Below, one piece after another: positions 24,452-36,108 of a stretch of DNA of 60,000 nt. The notes under the pieces are model-generated. The model had not been told where the DNA came from. It did not search any database and was given only the letters and a program-made list of their open reading frames with translations. A program made the translations under genes and the position numbers. The stretch comes from Cristatella mucedo (lineage: Eukaryota > Bryozoa > Phylactolaemata > Cristatellidae). Numbering within the stretch: the first letter of the stretch is position 1; each line of letters begins with the position of its first letter. The stretch covers positions 6,507,501 through 6,567,500 of the forward strand of contig WPIO01000013.1 in NCBI GenBank assembly GCA_009760855.2, given 5' to 3'.

Positions 24452-24562
24452 TTATGTGATAGTTGAAGCTCTTAATATCGGAATTAGAGTGTGAGGCTGA
24501 GAGCGATACATGCCATCGTGGAGAAGTTTTAATTCATCTGGAGGTACATCACGGTGAGCCAT
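24452..24562 (-). other. Short ORF conserved between repeat units, copy 3
   Basis: 36 codons starting MAHRDVPPDELKLLHDGM, the counterpart of 20998-21111. Both copies also share an upstream frame with LVDAHTVGVP-like sequence, one reading frame away. Confidence 0.3.
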
Positions 24563-25590
24563 TTCCTATCTTCCCAGAGGAAGCAGTTTTCACGTGACCA
24601 CCATAGAGTGGAGCTAGTCGGTGGCTTGAAGTAAGCACGGCGGAAGGTACACCGACCGTGTGAGCATCCACCAAGAGGGAAGACGGAAGCAGGACAGAAG
24701 CAAGACTAAGCGTGGAAGGGCGGCTTTTGACCGCAATGGACGCACAAGCAGAGCCCAACTCAAACTCATATTTCACAACGATCGGTGTAGTATATGTCGA
24801 TTTACATCATTTGTAAGGCACAAAGCTACATTGTAAACAGCTGCTTTAAAGTCACAAGAAGATACCTCAACAGTCTGTGAACATATAACCTCGATGTGTC
24901 AAGTTAGGACACAACTCGTATATGATACTGAGATCGGTAAATTGTTTACTTATACATATTTTACTTTTTGTATCCTTCTAGGTTAGACATGATTCACATA
25001 CGTCGACATGGTCAATCATTCGTAACACGGGTTAGCAGCCCAAACTTGCCTCGTTTCCGAGAAGGATTTGAACACTTACACAGCCAAGAGCTACCCGGCT
25101 GACACAAGCCTCGTTATAGGCCAGTGATGCCTCCATCCATCGTTCCGTTGTACATTGTCTCGCGACACTGCTGCAGCTGTGAAGAAAGCCTAGTTTTCAG
25201 ACGAGACCTGCTGTTGTGTGTATATAGACCCGTCAGCGAAGATGAAGGATATAAATGAGATTTCATTTCTTGCCGGGGCTTTTTGAGAGGGGCATAGCGC
25301 AAAAGACACGACCACATGTGAGAGCGTTCCCGCAAGTGAACGGCTGACAATGAGAATAGGATTCTTAGGAAAAAAATAATATCTTCAGTGAACCAACTAG
25401 TAGCGTCCGGATTTCCAAAATGACGTACTTTTGGACTAAGTTATCTGAATTGGTATTTTCCCACTCACGGAACTGTGCAATGGGAGCTTGCAGTGCCGCC
25501 ATTTAGGAAAGCAGCAGCAGCGGCAGCTCTATCTATAGGCTGCATCTATAGTTCTCTCATTCTGCCAGGCTGCCAGGTGCCAGCGCTTGA

Positions 25591-26757
25591 AAGACGAGTA
25601 TTCAATGATGGGTAGAAGTTGGATAATCAAAAGTGTAGAACGTTCATGAGTTGTTTCGAACCGAATGCCTATTCATGGCAGAAAATGACGTCAGTTCCTT
25701 TAGATGCCGAGCTCTCAGCTGAACGTGGGAAGCAATTACAGCTGCATCAGCAGGTGGGAAGCATTCAATCATGAAGAAACCTACAGGCTCCTACTAATTC
25801 AACTGTAAACTGTCGTGCTGTTTAGTTTTACCTAAAAGAGAATGCCTACTAGGCTTTTAATTATCTGAATGGGTGTTGGCTGCAGTAACAGGATTAGAAA
25901 TTGAGGCGTCTTTGAATCAGCACAAGTCAGTAGCGCTAGAGGCCGGGAGCCTGAATGTACCAGCACCAACACCGCTTCCAGTCGTGGCTAAACCCGCGCC
26001 ATTGTCTTTACATCATTGTCTTAAATGAGAAGCATTCACTAGAAAGGGGTTCATTCTGAAGCCGCACAGGAAAAGGTTTGTCTCGTGTCGAGAAAGTGTT
26101 ATTACCACAGTGTTAGTCGTGCCAGACGATCAGTGGTCAGGCAATCATTCGATTTATGCCGCGATTTCGTGTTTTTCGTTTTTTGATACCGCGATTTCGT
26201 GTTTTCCTCGCCCACAGTGCTTTCACCTACCCCACATGAGGACTACGTCATAAGAGCCAGACGTGTTCGACGCAATTTTATTATAAAATGCTTTCAAAGA
26301 GCTTTATTTCTCTTAGAGCTCTGGACAAATGTATTATTATATTGATTATAAAAAAAAATATTATTATTATAAAAAGGCTATGGCTCTCTTTGAATGTTCT
26401 ACGGGGAGGGGGGTAGCAAAGACATGAACCACTGCGTTCGCCGTTACCCATGTCAGTGACATGGAGCCAAAATTACAGTCGTGGCTCAGACAGCAAGCGA
26501 GTGTACGCACGGTGCTTCAATACTGTTGGCTGATTGGTATAGCAGGACGAAGTAGGTCATGATATCAACCGTCGTCGGTGGTAGACACTGTCAGTTAATA
26601 TCAATAATAACAATAATGAGAACAAAAATGATTAATTATGTTAAATAATTATAATAATAAGGATAATGATGGTAATTTTTAAGCGCCCCGCGAGAAATGA
26701 ATACCTGCTTAAACATCTCACACATGCCGCAAAGGAATCGTGTCAGCTGGTTACAAA
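25591..26757. other. Unclassified DNA
   Basis: No gene recognised. A 17-bp direct repeat (CCGCGATTTCGTGTTTT) occurs twice near 26158-26215, AT-rich trinucleotide tracts lie at 26330-26380 and 26600-26660, and a weak SINE/LINE-tail-like block is at 26680-26745. Confidence 0.4.
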
Positions 26758-26925
26758 ATGTTAGCTGATTTAACAGCCTCATCTGAATAGCGCTAGAAGT
26801 ACCTTACCGGCTATAACCGCCGATTGAAGCGGTTGATAAAGGATCACCCAATGCACGACTCAAATCCACGGCCCGGGTCTTGAAAAGCGAGCACCTTACG
26901 CCTGGGCTAAGACCCATCGCAGGAT
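26758..26925 (-). mobile_element. tRNA-derived SINE
   Basis: Minus-strand copy with the full order: GCTGATTTAACAGCCTCAT terminal block, body with GATTGAAGCGGTTGATAAAG, B box (GTGGATTTGAGTCG) and A box (TAGCCCAGGCGTAAGGTGC). One of the best-preserved heads. Confidence 0.88.
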
Positions 26926-26984
26926 TTCAGCGCCCATTTACGTTTACAATTCAGAGATAGGATTTTAGCTTTTCCCCTTTTTTA

Positions 26985-27890
26985 AATTTCAAGTAAGAGA
27001 ATGTGTCGTGACGTTCGTCGCTTGTTCGCCGAGCTCGAGGCTTTGGGGCCAAACGAATTGAAGGCACAACATCGTAGATTTGAGTTTGATTAGAGGCACA
27101 GTCTGACCACCGACCTGGATCTTCATCGCGGGTGGAACGGTGCAAAGCCCGGTGAGGACGTGTTTTAGATACGCCCAGTCTGAGTATGACATGCAGGAGG
27201 GACCGCAAAAGAAGTGAGTGGTAGAACCTCGAATTCAACACAGAACTTGTGTAGAAGTGTAAGAGTTTTTCTGTATCTATTTATCGACCGGAAGCCGTTG
27301 CGGCTCTTTCAGTGTGACTGGGCCTCTGGGATTTATTGAATAGCTATTATAGCCTAACAGCCGCTTTCGTCACCAGCTGCAGAGGCTCAGTGACTTTTTT
27401 CGTTAATCCAGCCAAAACGAATTTGCAGTAGTCAAGCCTAGATAGAACCACTTCTTGGTCCACTTCTTTTTACAATTTAAACCCTCCTTCTTGTCGATAT
27501 AGTCGCCAAGGGCCACCTAGGCTCTTTCAATTAAATGCAGATGACAAGCAGCTATTACAATGTACTTTGATCCCTCTCCCTCGCCTTCCAGAACCTTGAA
27601 CTCACTCAACTCCGTTGTGGCATATCTTACTGAGAGTCGCACTGGGATGGCATGACAATCTCTCAAACTGAATGAAGTTGAAGCAAAGTGAGTGACAGGA
27701 AGCAGAGTCAACTTTCGGATTGGTAAAGAGCCACTGCTGGTCGGTGAACAATTTCTGCAATATGGCAGTTACAACGTTCGATGCAGACAAGCCTAGTTGG
27801 GGAGTTTTGCTTCAACTATAAGCAACTTATTGCACTTGCAGTTAGACCCAAAAGTAGTGACTTACTAAATCATAATTGAGATGTCACACG
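26985..27890 (-). mobile_element. Composite of decayed LINE A and LINE B
   Basis: Three minus-strand blocks: about 26985-27240 resembles the family A C-terminus and 3' UTR boundary (GCCGAGCTCGAGGCTTTGGGG), about 27240-27460 resembles the family B RT tail (CAGCCAAAACGAATTTGCAGTAGTCAAG), and about 27690-27890 is again family A (GCAGACAAGCCTAG). All are highly diverged. Confidence 0.6.
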
Positions 27891-28036
27891 TGTATACACG
27901 TTCCTCCATACGAAAAATAATACGTTGAAATTTCAAAAGCGGGTCAGCCTTTCGGATTCGTACGTATCGTGCTCATGAAAATGTGCCTTGGCCAACGATC
28001 AATTTTATAGAACGATCGCTAGCTCGGCTTAAATTT
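27891..28036. other. Short spacer
   Basis: Nothing recognised. Confidence 0.3.
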
Positions 28037-28615
28037 CATAATAATAATAATAATTCACTTGATAAAGCTCCCTCAGAGAACTTAATCTCTCTCTAGGCGC
28101 TTTACATTTGCTGTAAAGTGAAATGCAATTGAATGGTAAGTAAAATCATGCTTGAAAAACAAACAAAATGAATAGCATGGTTAGGGGTGACATGCACAGG
28201 GTCAGCATGCAAATGTTGTTAGTGGCAGCATGCACAGTGTCAGCACGCATAAGCTCATCAAGGACGAATCACAGGGACCCACTATATGCTGTCCTAAATA
28301 GGTGTGTTTTTAGGTTCCTTTTAAATGTGGTCAGGTCAGGGGATGTTCTGACGCAGGTCGGGAGGGAGTTCCAGGCTTTGGGATGAGGTATTTCTAGACT
28401 GTTGGATTCCGAAAAGCGGGTGGTACGATGCTTGGCCTGATGGGGTAGTATATCTGACAGATAGGCTGGAGCCATAGAATGGAGGGACCTAAAAGTGAGC
28501 CACAACACCTTGAAGTCAATCCGTTGCTTGACTGGTAGCCAGTGCAGGTCGGCGAGAAGTGGAGTAATGTGGCAACTGCGACGCTCACGACAGACAAGCC
28601 TAGCTCTCCATGTAG
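28037..28615 (-). mobile_element. LINE family A, 3' fragment
   Basis: Minus strand from the (ATT)n tail and terminal hairpin through the 3' UTR into the C-terminal block (frame 28269-28619: RLVCRERRSCHITPLLADLHW, MAPAYLSDILPHQAK). The segment coding for the TNLKSFGDRAFSSYAPK block is deleted, joining EIPH directly to PKAWNSLP. Confidence 0.88.
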
Positions 28616-28861
28616 ACATCCTAGCTCTTCATGCTCTCCGAGTATGGTCGCTTGCTCAACCAATACAGATTTCCCTGTTCTCATTCAACGACCAAGAGGA
28701 GAGATCACAACAAGTCATCCTTATTGAATTGACCAAAGAGTGGTCAGCACGCATCATCGCTTCTCTACTAATCCGAAAGAGGTCGGCAAGCGACGCACAG
28801 ACAGCGATCTCTATTCTCTTTAAATATGCGTGTATACGATGCCACTTGCACCACAACATCC
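28616..28861. other. Spacer between inverted LINE A ends
   Basis: About 245 bp without recognised content. Confidence 0.4.
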
Positions 28862-29165
28862 CCTGACCTGACCACATTAAAAAGAACTTGAAAACACACC
28901 TATTTAGAGCAGAATTTAGTGGGCCCCTGTGATTCGTCCTTGATGTGCTTATGCGTGCTCACACTGCATGCTGCCACCAACCACTATCGCATGTTGACCC
29001 TGTGCATGTCACCCCTAACCGTGTTATTCATGTGGTTTATCAAGCATGATATTACTCACCATTCAATCGCGTTTCCCTTTGCAGCAAATTTAAAGCGCTT
29101 AGAAAGAGATTGAGTTCTCTGAGGGCGCTTTATCAAGTGCATTATTATTATTATTATTATTAAGA
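28862..29165 (+). mobile_element. LINE family A, 3' UTR fragment
   Basis: Plus-strand final roughly 300 bp, from the LKTHLF-type end of the ORF to an (ATT)n tail at 29143-29162. It is an inverted counterpart of the left end of the 28037 copy. Confidence 0.88.
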
Positions 29166-30467
29166 GAATCGCGGCTCGTGTCACGCCGGAGATTGGAGGC
29201 ATCGTCGGAGCTCATCGTCGCAGCCTCAATCTAGTGCCTCCTTGGTGCTTAGAGCTGCAGCCTCCAAGTTCTCACGTGGATTGAACACGTGGGTAGGGGC
29301 TCTTCAAGTACAGACATATTCGGAACAGAACGTACAATAACAATAGCGTACGTGCGAGCTAGCTGCACGAAGCGTCAGCGTCATATGATTTTCGAAAGAA
29401 GTGAACAATTAAGTTACTGCTAATGGGAGCAGCAAGTCCCATCCATTTGCTTTTTACTTTTACGACATGCCAACTCAACAACCGCCGTAGCTCGTAACTG
29501 CACGAAGCTGGTTGAATTGCAGAGGCAGACACGAAGACTAGTTGTGGCGAGTTGCAAAGCGTCAGGATAGAGACTGTTCTTGCAGGGTGCTACGGAGGCG
29601 ACCTATTATTGTCCTTATAATTGTTATTATCCCGACGTTGCGTTTACGAGGCTGAACTCTCAATGGCTTAACCACTGATGACTCGGCTAATACGTCATGA
29701 CATGCAAAAGATGTGGTTTCTTCAAGCTAGCAAAAACACGCAGACGAGCCGTCGAAATGCAGAAAGAATGAAATCGACAAGCTGTCTTCTCTTGGCTATC
29801 ATACAACCTTGATACGTGGTATACGGCGCTGTCACCAACCCGAAAATTTCCAAAACACGTTTTCGCCGTTGGCACGTACAGTTGACAACTATCACGGACA
29901 TTTCTGTTTTATTTCTTTTTGGTTAGATTTCCCTTTGTTCTAGTGAAAATTCAACCGTTTTTGTTTCGCTGTGCTTTGCACGCGTACCTGTAAATAATGC
30001 AGGGTATGTTATCAGCCATAGATCCTACTCACCGGTGACCGCGAGTGTCGCCATGTTTGCTCGGTCAGTATACGTCAGTTTCACTACGTCAGTCTTCACT
30101 ACGCGTCGGCAGCGAATGGCAGCGAAACCGTCGGCGGCGCTGCGTTTGTGGCTCGAGGGCGTTAACTCGAGACCCGCTAAAGCACGTTCGTAGCACTTCC
30201 GCCGGCTCGCAGATGTGACTCTGTAGCGATGCATCTATTTACGAGAGTCCTTTCTATCAGACGTTATCTGCAGGAAGCCGCCGCCATCGCAGCACTTGAG
30301 ATTGGCCTGAGCGAAAGAGTGCGGGCCGGGCTTCTCTCCCCCCCCCCCACTCACCTTCGCGAACTCCCAGGGCGATGGAGCGGTAGCGGCGGCTGCGCTA
30401 AAGTATCTCAGATAGGCAAACGGTAGCGACAGAATGAAGCATCTGAAAGTGAGTGACGGGATCTTTG
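29166..30467. other. Unclassified DNA, partly GC-rich
   Basis: No protein family or transposon recognised. Near 30070-30105 two copies of TACGTCAGT(T/C)TTCACT-like sequence stand in tandem (CRE-half-site-like). A C-tract lies at about 30337-30350. Confidence 0.4.
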
Positions 30468-30626
30468 GCTTTACATTTGCTGCAAAGGAAACCGCAATTG
30501 AATGGTGAGTAATATCATGCTTGATAAGCAACATGAATAACGTGGTTAGGGGTGACAAGCACAGGGTCAGCATGCAAGTGTGGTTAGTGGCAGCATGCAC
30601 AGTGTCAGCACGCATATGCACATGAA

Positions 30627-30897
30627 TGTAATGTATCTCCGTCAGTAACTCCACAAAGTCATAAAGACCATGTGGGTGTTACGCAGGAGAGTTTTGTATA
30701 GCGCACTCACAGCCTAAGCGGCTTTCGGTACGCATTCGGTACCCAACAGACTTCGTCTCACGCAACAAAGAGAAAGTGGGAAGCATAGCAGAGTTAGGAG
30801 AGCAGTTGAGGTAGTGAGTAGCATAGAAGTAGCAGTTCAGGACCGCTGAAAAAGATGTGCCATAGTCGGCAGTTGGAGAGTAGATGTCGTTGCGTAA
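30627..30897 (-). mobile_element. LINE family B 3' fragment nested in LINE A
   Basis: Minus-strand family B 3' UTR (starts at the TGTAATGTATCTCC complement of its terminus). Family A 3' UTR reads GCACATGAA on the left and resumes GAAAGGACGAATC on the right, so the insertion site is exact, with a duplication of about 3 bp. Confidence 0.93.
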
Positions 30898-31912
30898 GAA
30901 AGGACGAATCACAGGGACCCACTAAATGCTGTACTAAATAGGTGTGTTTTTAAGTTCTGTTTTAAATATGGTCAAGTCAGGGGATGTTCTAACGCAAGTC
31001 GGGAGGGAGTTCCAGGCTTTGAGAGCATGCGAACTAAGGCACGATCTCCAAAGGATTTGAGGTGTGTACGACGTATTGGTAGACTGTTGGATTCCGAAAA
31101 GCGGGTGGTACGATGCTTGGCTTTGTGGGGGAGTAGATCTGAAAGACAGGCTGGAGCCAAAGAATGAAAGGACCTAAAAGTGAGCGACAAAACCTTGAAA
31201 TCGATCCGTTGCTTGACTGGTAGCAAGTTCAGGTCGGAAAGAAGTGGTGTGATGTGGCAACTGCGATGCTCACGACAGACAAGCCTAGTTGTGGAGCTTT
31301 GCACCAGCTGTAATCGCTTGATTGCACATGACGGTAGGCCAACTAGCAGTGAGTTGCAGAAGTCGAGACGGGATGTCACAAATGCATGGACCAATTTAGA
31401 CGTGGTATCCTTATCTAAACAAGCCCGAATTTTAGCACTGAAATGTAGCTGAAAGTAGGCAGACTTGACTGTGGAGCTGATGTGGTCGTCTAACGATGGG
31501 TCACTTTGGAACATGACACCTAGATTTCGAGCTGATTCAACAGGAGATATGCTGGCAGAGCCAATTTTGAGCGTCAGCCTTTCCAATTTCTGAATCACAC
31601 TGGGTTTGCCCATAACTAGTAAGTTAGTTTTATCATCGTTTAGTTTTAGAAAATTTGCTGCCATCCATGTGCGAATGTCATCAATACATGCAGCAAGTGA
31701 GTTGAGAGAATTCGAGGTGCTCGAAGGCTGGGAGGGATCAAAGCAAAGGTACAACTGAGTGTCATCCGCATAGAAGTGAAAGCCTAGATTGTGCTCGGCA
31801 ATCACATCAGCAAGAGGGAGAGTATAAACCGTGGAAAGAGCCAGACCTATCACGGAGCCCTGTGGTACCCCATATTTCAGAGGTACCTCTGATGATCTTT
31901 GTCCATTCACGC

Positions 31913-32074
31913 CAATACTCTGGAGTCTCCCACTGAGATAAGACCTGAATCATTGCAGAGCAGTGCCAGTGATGCCCAGGCGAGATGACAATTCAATACT
32001 CTGGAGTCTCCCACTGAGATGGGACCTGAACCATTGCAGAGCAGTGCCAGTGATGCCCAGGCGAGATGAGAGGC
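31913..32074. repeat. 81-bp tandem duplication within LINE A
   Basis: The block starting CAATACTCTGGAGTCTCC recurs at 31994, an offset of 81 bp (27 codons). It duplicates the SSRLGITGTALQWFRS segment in frame. Confidence 0.95.
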
Positions 32075-32249
32075 GCTCTAGAAGAACTTTGTGATCGATA
32101 GTATCAAAAGCTGCCGAAAGATCGAGCAAAACAAGCAGAGCCACTCGACCCATGTCTGCATTCCTAAGTAGGTCGTTGTACACCCTAAGCAATGCTGACT
32201 CTGTGGAGTGATTAGCTCTAAAGCCAGACTGGAACATTACATTACATTA

Positions 32250-34910
32250 CATAGGATGCGGTTGCACTATTAATACAGCACACTGTTACGCAAGAAAAAT
32301 TGGGGTATTCTCCCACCAGCTTTGTTTGCAATTGTAACAGACAATCATAGATGGCTGTATTTCTCGGGAAATAGCCGTCGATTGCCATGCATTGCCCAAG
32401 GTTGAACGCGAAAAAGAACAGCGTACGCGCTCACAGTGAGCGCGTAGGATAATCACAAATTCAAACAGCCGATTTCCAGCAAATTTGATACATATTGTGG
32501 TAGAGGCCGGGCCATTGCCGTCGATTGCCGTGCATTGCTCTCGATTGTGCCATTGTCGATTGTGTAAAAGGTTGTGGCTGCACTTTTACTGCAGTGTAGT
32601 GCAATACGCAAGAAAAGTTAGAGCTTCTCTCAGCAACTGTTGGTCCATTTGTAACTGACCATTGTGGATTGGTGTATTTCCCCGGGCCATTACCGTCAAT
32701 TGCCGTGCGTTGCCGTCGATTGAACGCCCACAATGGGTGAAAATTATGCATGCGCACAGCTATATGCTACGTGGAATGGGAGTTGCAGTTTATTGCAGCC
32801 AATCTTGTCAATTTTCCACGAATTTCGCCATCGGCCCCGACCGTGGCTGTGGATTGCCGTGCATTGCTGACAGTTAACGTACATAGCATCTTGAAAATGC
32901 CACGGTTTTACTTTGAACGCAGCGGAATGTTATATTTAATGACAATTGAAGCTTCCGCAATACCAATTTCTCTTCAATTTGCCAGGAATTGGGGTATGGG
33001 CCCGGAACATAGCTGTCGATTGCCGTTTAGTGTTCGAGATTGTACGTGTGCGATTGGTTGAAAGAATGTGATTGCACTTTAAACACAGTGTGCTGTTAAG
33101 ATATATTTGATCTGAGCCCAGTCACTTTCCAGTGATTTGTGATGGATCGCAATGGATGGCCGTATTTTCCCGGGCCATTGCCGTCGATTGCCGTGTATTG
33201 CCCAAGATTGAACGGTCAGAGCTAATTGAAAGGGTTGAAAGTATGTGCACACGAAGTGAGATGTTACGTGGAATGAGAATTGGAGCTTGGTGCAGCCGAT
33301 TTTTTGTCGGTTTGCCACAGATTGCTGTATTGGTCCCTGTCATTGCTGTCGATTGCCGTGCATTGTTGACAATTAACGTGCAAAATAGCTTGAAAGTCCT
33401 ACGATTTCACTTTTAGTACAAAGAAATGTGAAATGCGATGGCAATTGGCACTTCGTGCAGCCAATTTGGGGTCGACATGCCACGGATTGTAGTGGATTGC
33501 TGCTTCGACCCTAGCAGTTGCCGCAGATTGCCATGAATAGCCCGAGATTGCACCACCACAATTGCTTAAAATTATGCGGTTCACTTTTACTAGTGTGCTT
33601 TTTAACATGCATTCAAAATTGGATCATTGAGAAACCGATTTCAGGGCATTTTGCATCAGATTGCTGTAGATTGAGGTATTTGCCCGGGCCATTGCAGTCA
33701 ATTGCAGTGCATTGCTGCCGAATGGTCGAGGCGATTGTAGTGAAACTATGCATACACAATAACCAAAAATTAGAGCAACGTGCTATCCCTATTAGAAATT
33801 AAAGTGTACGAATTGTCGTCGCTTTGCGGCGGGTTGCGGTGGATTGACGTACTGGCCCGGGCAATTGCAGTCGATTGCTGTGCATTGCTGCAGAATTACC
33901 GAGACAATTACAGTAAAGTTATGCGAGTACACAATAACCGAAGAGTAGAGCAGCGTGCAATCATAATTAGAGCTTCTAGCGTACGCTCTTTGGTCGCTGT
34001 GCGGTGGATTGATGTGGGTTGCGGTCCGATGGGACCGGGCCGTTGCAGTTGATTGCAATTCATTGCATGAGAAGGCGTGTGCACAATGAAGCAAATGTTT
34101 TTGGGTTTTTTTTTAACTGGGTCTATTCCTTTATGCGATGTCAATTAGAGCTTCGCGATGGCGATTTGAGGATGATTTGCAATGGAACAGAGTGGTTTGC
34201 GGAATTTTAAAAGGTCATTTCAGGCGATTGCCGCACACTGCCACAGCACGAGATTGCAAATTTTTTTATTTTACGTGGCTGGACACACAGAAAGGTGAAC
34301 CTTATTATGCAATAAAAACTGGAGCTCGGCGCAATCTATCTCGAATTTTTCTGCGGTGGATTCGGTGGATTAAAGTGGATTGTGGTTTTGGCCCGTGCTA
34401 CTACAGTAGATTGCAGTGCATTGCACGTGAGCGGCCGTGCCAATGAAAGTGAATATTTTTAAGTGCAATTGTCGCAGGGTCTGCTGTCATATGCAATTAA
34501 AAAAGGAGCTTTTCAAACAGGATTTATTTCGTTTCGCGGTGGAATGCAGTGGATTGGTGTATTGGCCTGGGCCACTGCAATGTTATTTCAGTGGACTTCG
34601 TGAGAACGCGTGAGCGAAATCGCGTGAAGTTTTCTGGGTACATTTTTAATGGTAGCGCAGTTTGATATTCCAAACTTTTTGGAGCTGTTCGCAGCTGATT
34701 TGTGGTAGATTTGACGGGAACTATAATGGATTGCGGTAGATTGCGGTACAGGCGTCCGGCGTCGAAGCTCGTTTGCATAATTGCGACGTAAAATTTCGTG
34801 GATAGATAAATTCGAACGTGTACTACAATATTAACGTAACATTTGAGCTCGCCAACTCTTACGTCCGGTCGTCGTTAGCCTAATTAGAGTGGATTGCGGT
34901 AATTCGTTGA
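32250..34910. repeat. Degenerate tandem array, about 15 units of about 170 bp
   Basis: Anchored on the core GATTGCCGTGCATTG, units occur at about 32378, 32522, 32697, 32851, 33017, 33184, 33350, 33524, 33698, 33872, 34049, 34224, 34408, 34585 and 34741. Spacing is 144-184 bp, mostly 166-177. Each unit has, in order, an ACTTTTAC-type block, a CAATTGGAGCTT-type block, CAG/GATTGCGGTGG, CCCGGGCCATTGCCGTC and the core. Units are diverged, most at the right end. No long ORF, and no similarity to the LINEs or SINEs here. Confidence 0.9.
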
Positions 34911-34929
34911 CTCCCCCCTCCTCGGAGGC

Positions 34930-35125
34930 CGGAAGGGAGCGGGCGATGCCGTTGGCATGTACTGTGTCTCAGCCCAGGACGTAAGGTACTCGCTCTTTAC
35001 CAACCAGGTCGTGGGTTTGGGCCATGCAGGTGGACGATTCTGAATTGCCCACTGCAAGCGGCAGTGATTGCTGTTAAGGCTCTTCTGCCGCTGTACAAAA
35101 TGAGGCTGTTAAATCAGCCTTTACC
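34930..35125 (+). mobile_element. tRNA-derived SINE
   Basis: Plus-strand copy: A-box stretch CTCAGCCCAGGACGTAAGG, degraded B box (GGGTTTGGGCC), body with CCACTGCAAGCGGCAGTGAT, and terminal GAGGCTGTTAAATCAGCC. Confidence 0.88.
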
Positions 35126-35842
35126 TTCACTATTTGCGTTAGACTCGGGCGCGCGTGCTCTGGCGGCCTGCACAATTCGCGTCCGCCTTACGGCTCGGTC
35201 GCTGCGATTAGCCCAACCTTCGAATAGCGAATTTTATCATTTTCATATTCGCCATTGTATAAGGCTTCTTCAATTGTTTGCATACGTTTTTGTCGACGTA
35301 CCGGTAGGTATTTTGCACCGCTACCAGACCAGGCATGCCCGCTGCCGACCCATATGAGACTTATTACAAGTGCGTGAGCGCTTTATATCACGCTAATACT
35401 GGAAATTCGCGCCATGCTTTCGCTGAGTCTCGCTGCGTTTGCTGAAGTGGGCTTTGAAGGCTCCGGTTTTTGGCCATGCCAGGGGCTCAAAACAAATAGT
35501 GACAGCGGTAGGGCGTAGCAGGCAGAAGCTTGGTGGCTGATTCGTAATCTGCATCTTCATTTACCACCACAGTGTATCGTACGGGACTCTTTGTCAATCT
35601 GTATCATACGGGCTTGAGGCCTCAAAATTCCTCTGCTTGGTCTTCTACTTGGGCCCTGGCCAATTTGAGGAACGCCGTGGATTGCAGGCTAGTAACAGCA
35701 CGCAGATGGGGCAGCCATCTGCCACCGGTAAATTGCTAAAAATTCGCTATTTTTATTTTCATCCGTAGAGTTTTTAATGGTTTTATTGTGAAGGTCTATT
35801 CATTTCCCAACACGGGGCCGCATCAGCGTCGCACTTGCTCCT
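35126..35842. other. Unclassified DNA
   Basis: No gene or recognised repeat. Confidence 0.4.

Positions 35843-36108
<266 letters not shown>

Larger units (their letters stand above)
23850..25590. repeat. Repeated tRNA-Trp unit, copy 3 (complete)
   Basis: The fullest copy: upstream flank, tRNA-Trp, downstream flank, the short ORF region and the right part. On the minus strand at about 25045-25100 (and at 23185-23240 in copy 2) lies a weak B-box-like GTTCAAATCC / GTTCGAATCC, perhaps an old tRNA-like insert. Confidence 0.8.
30468..32237 (-). mobile_element. LINE family A with intact-looking RT core
   Basis: The best RT domain in the window. The frame 31950-32237 gives SGFRANHSTESALLRVYNDL and LVLLDLSAAFDTIDHKVLLE; 30972-31910 gives KYGVPQGSVIG, the catalytic FYADD with TQLYLCF, KLNDDKTNLLVMG, and the C-terminal SRLDFCNSLLVGLP to FKVLSLTFRSFHSLAPA blocks. 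It is broken by an internal 81-bp duplication and by a nested family B insertion in the 3' UTR, and it lacks the 5' half (no endonuclease). The 3' end lacks the (ATT)n tail. Confidence 0.92.
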
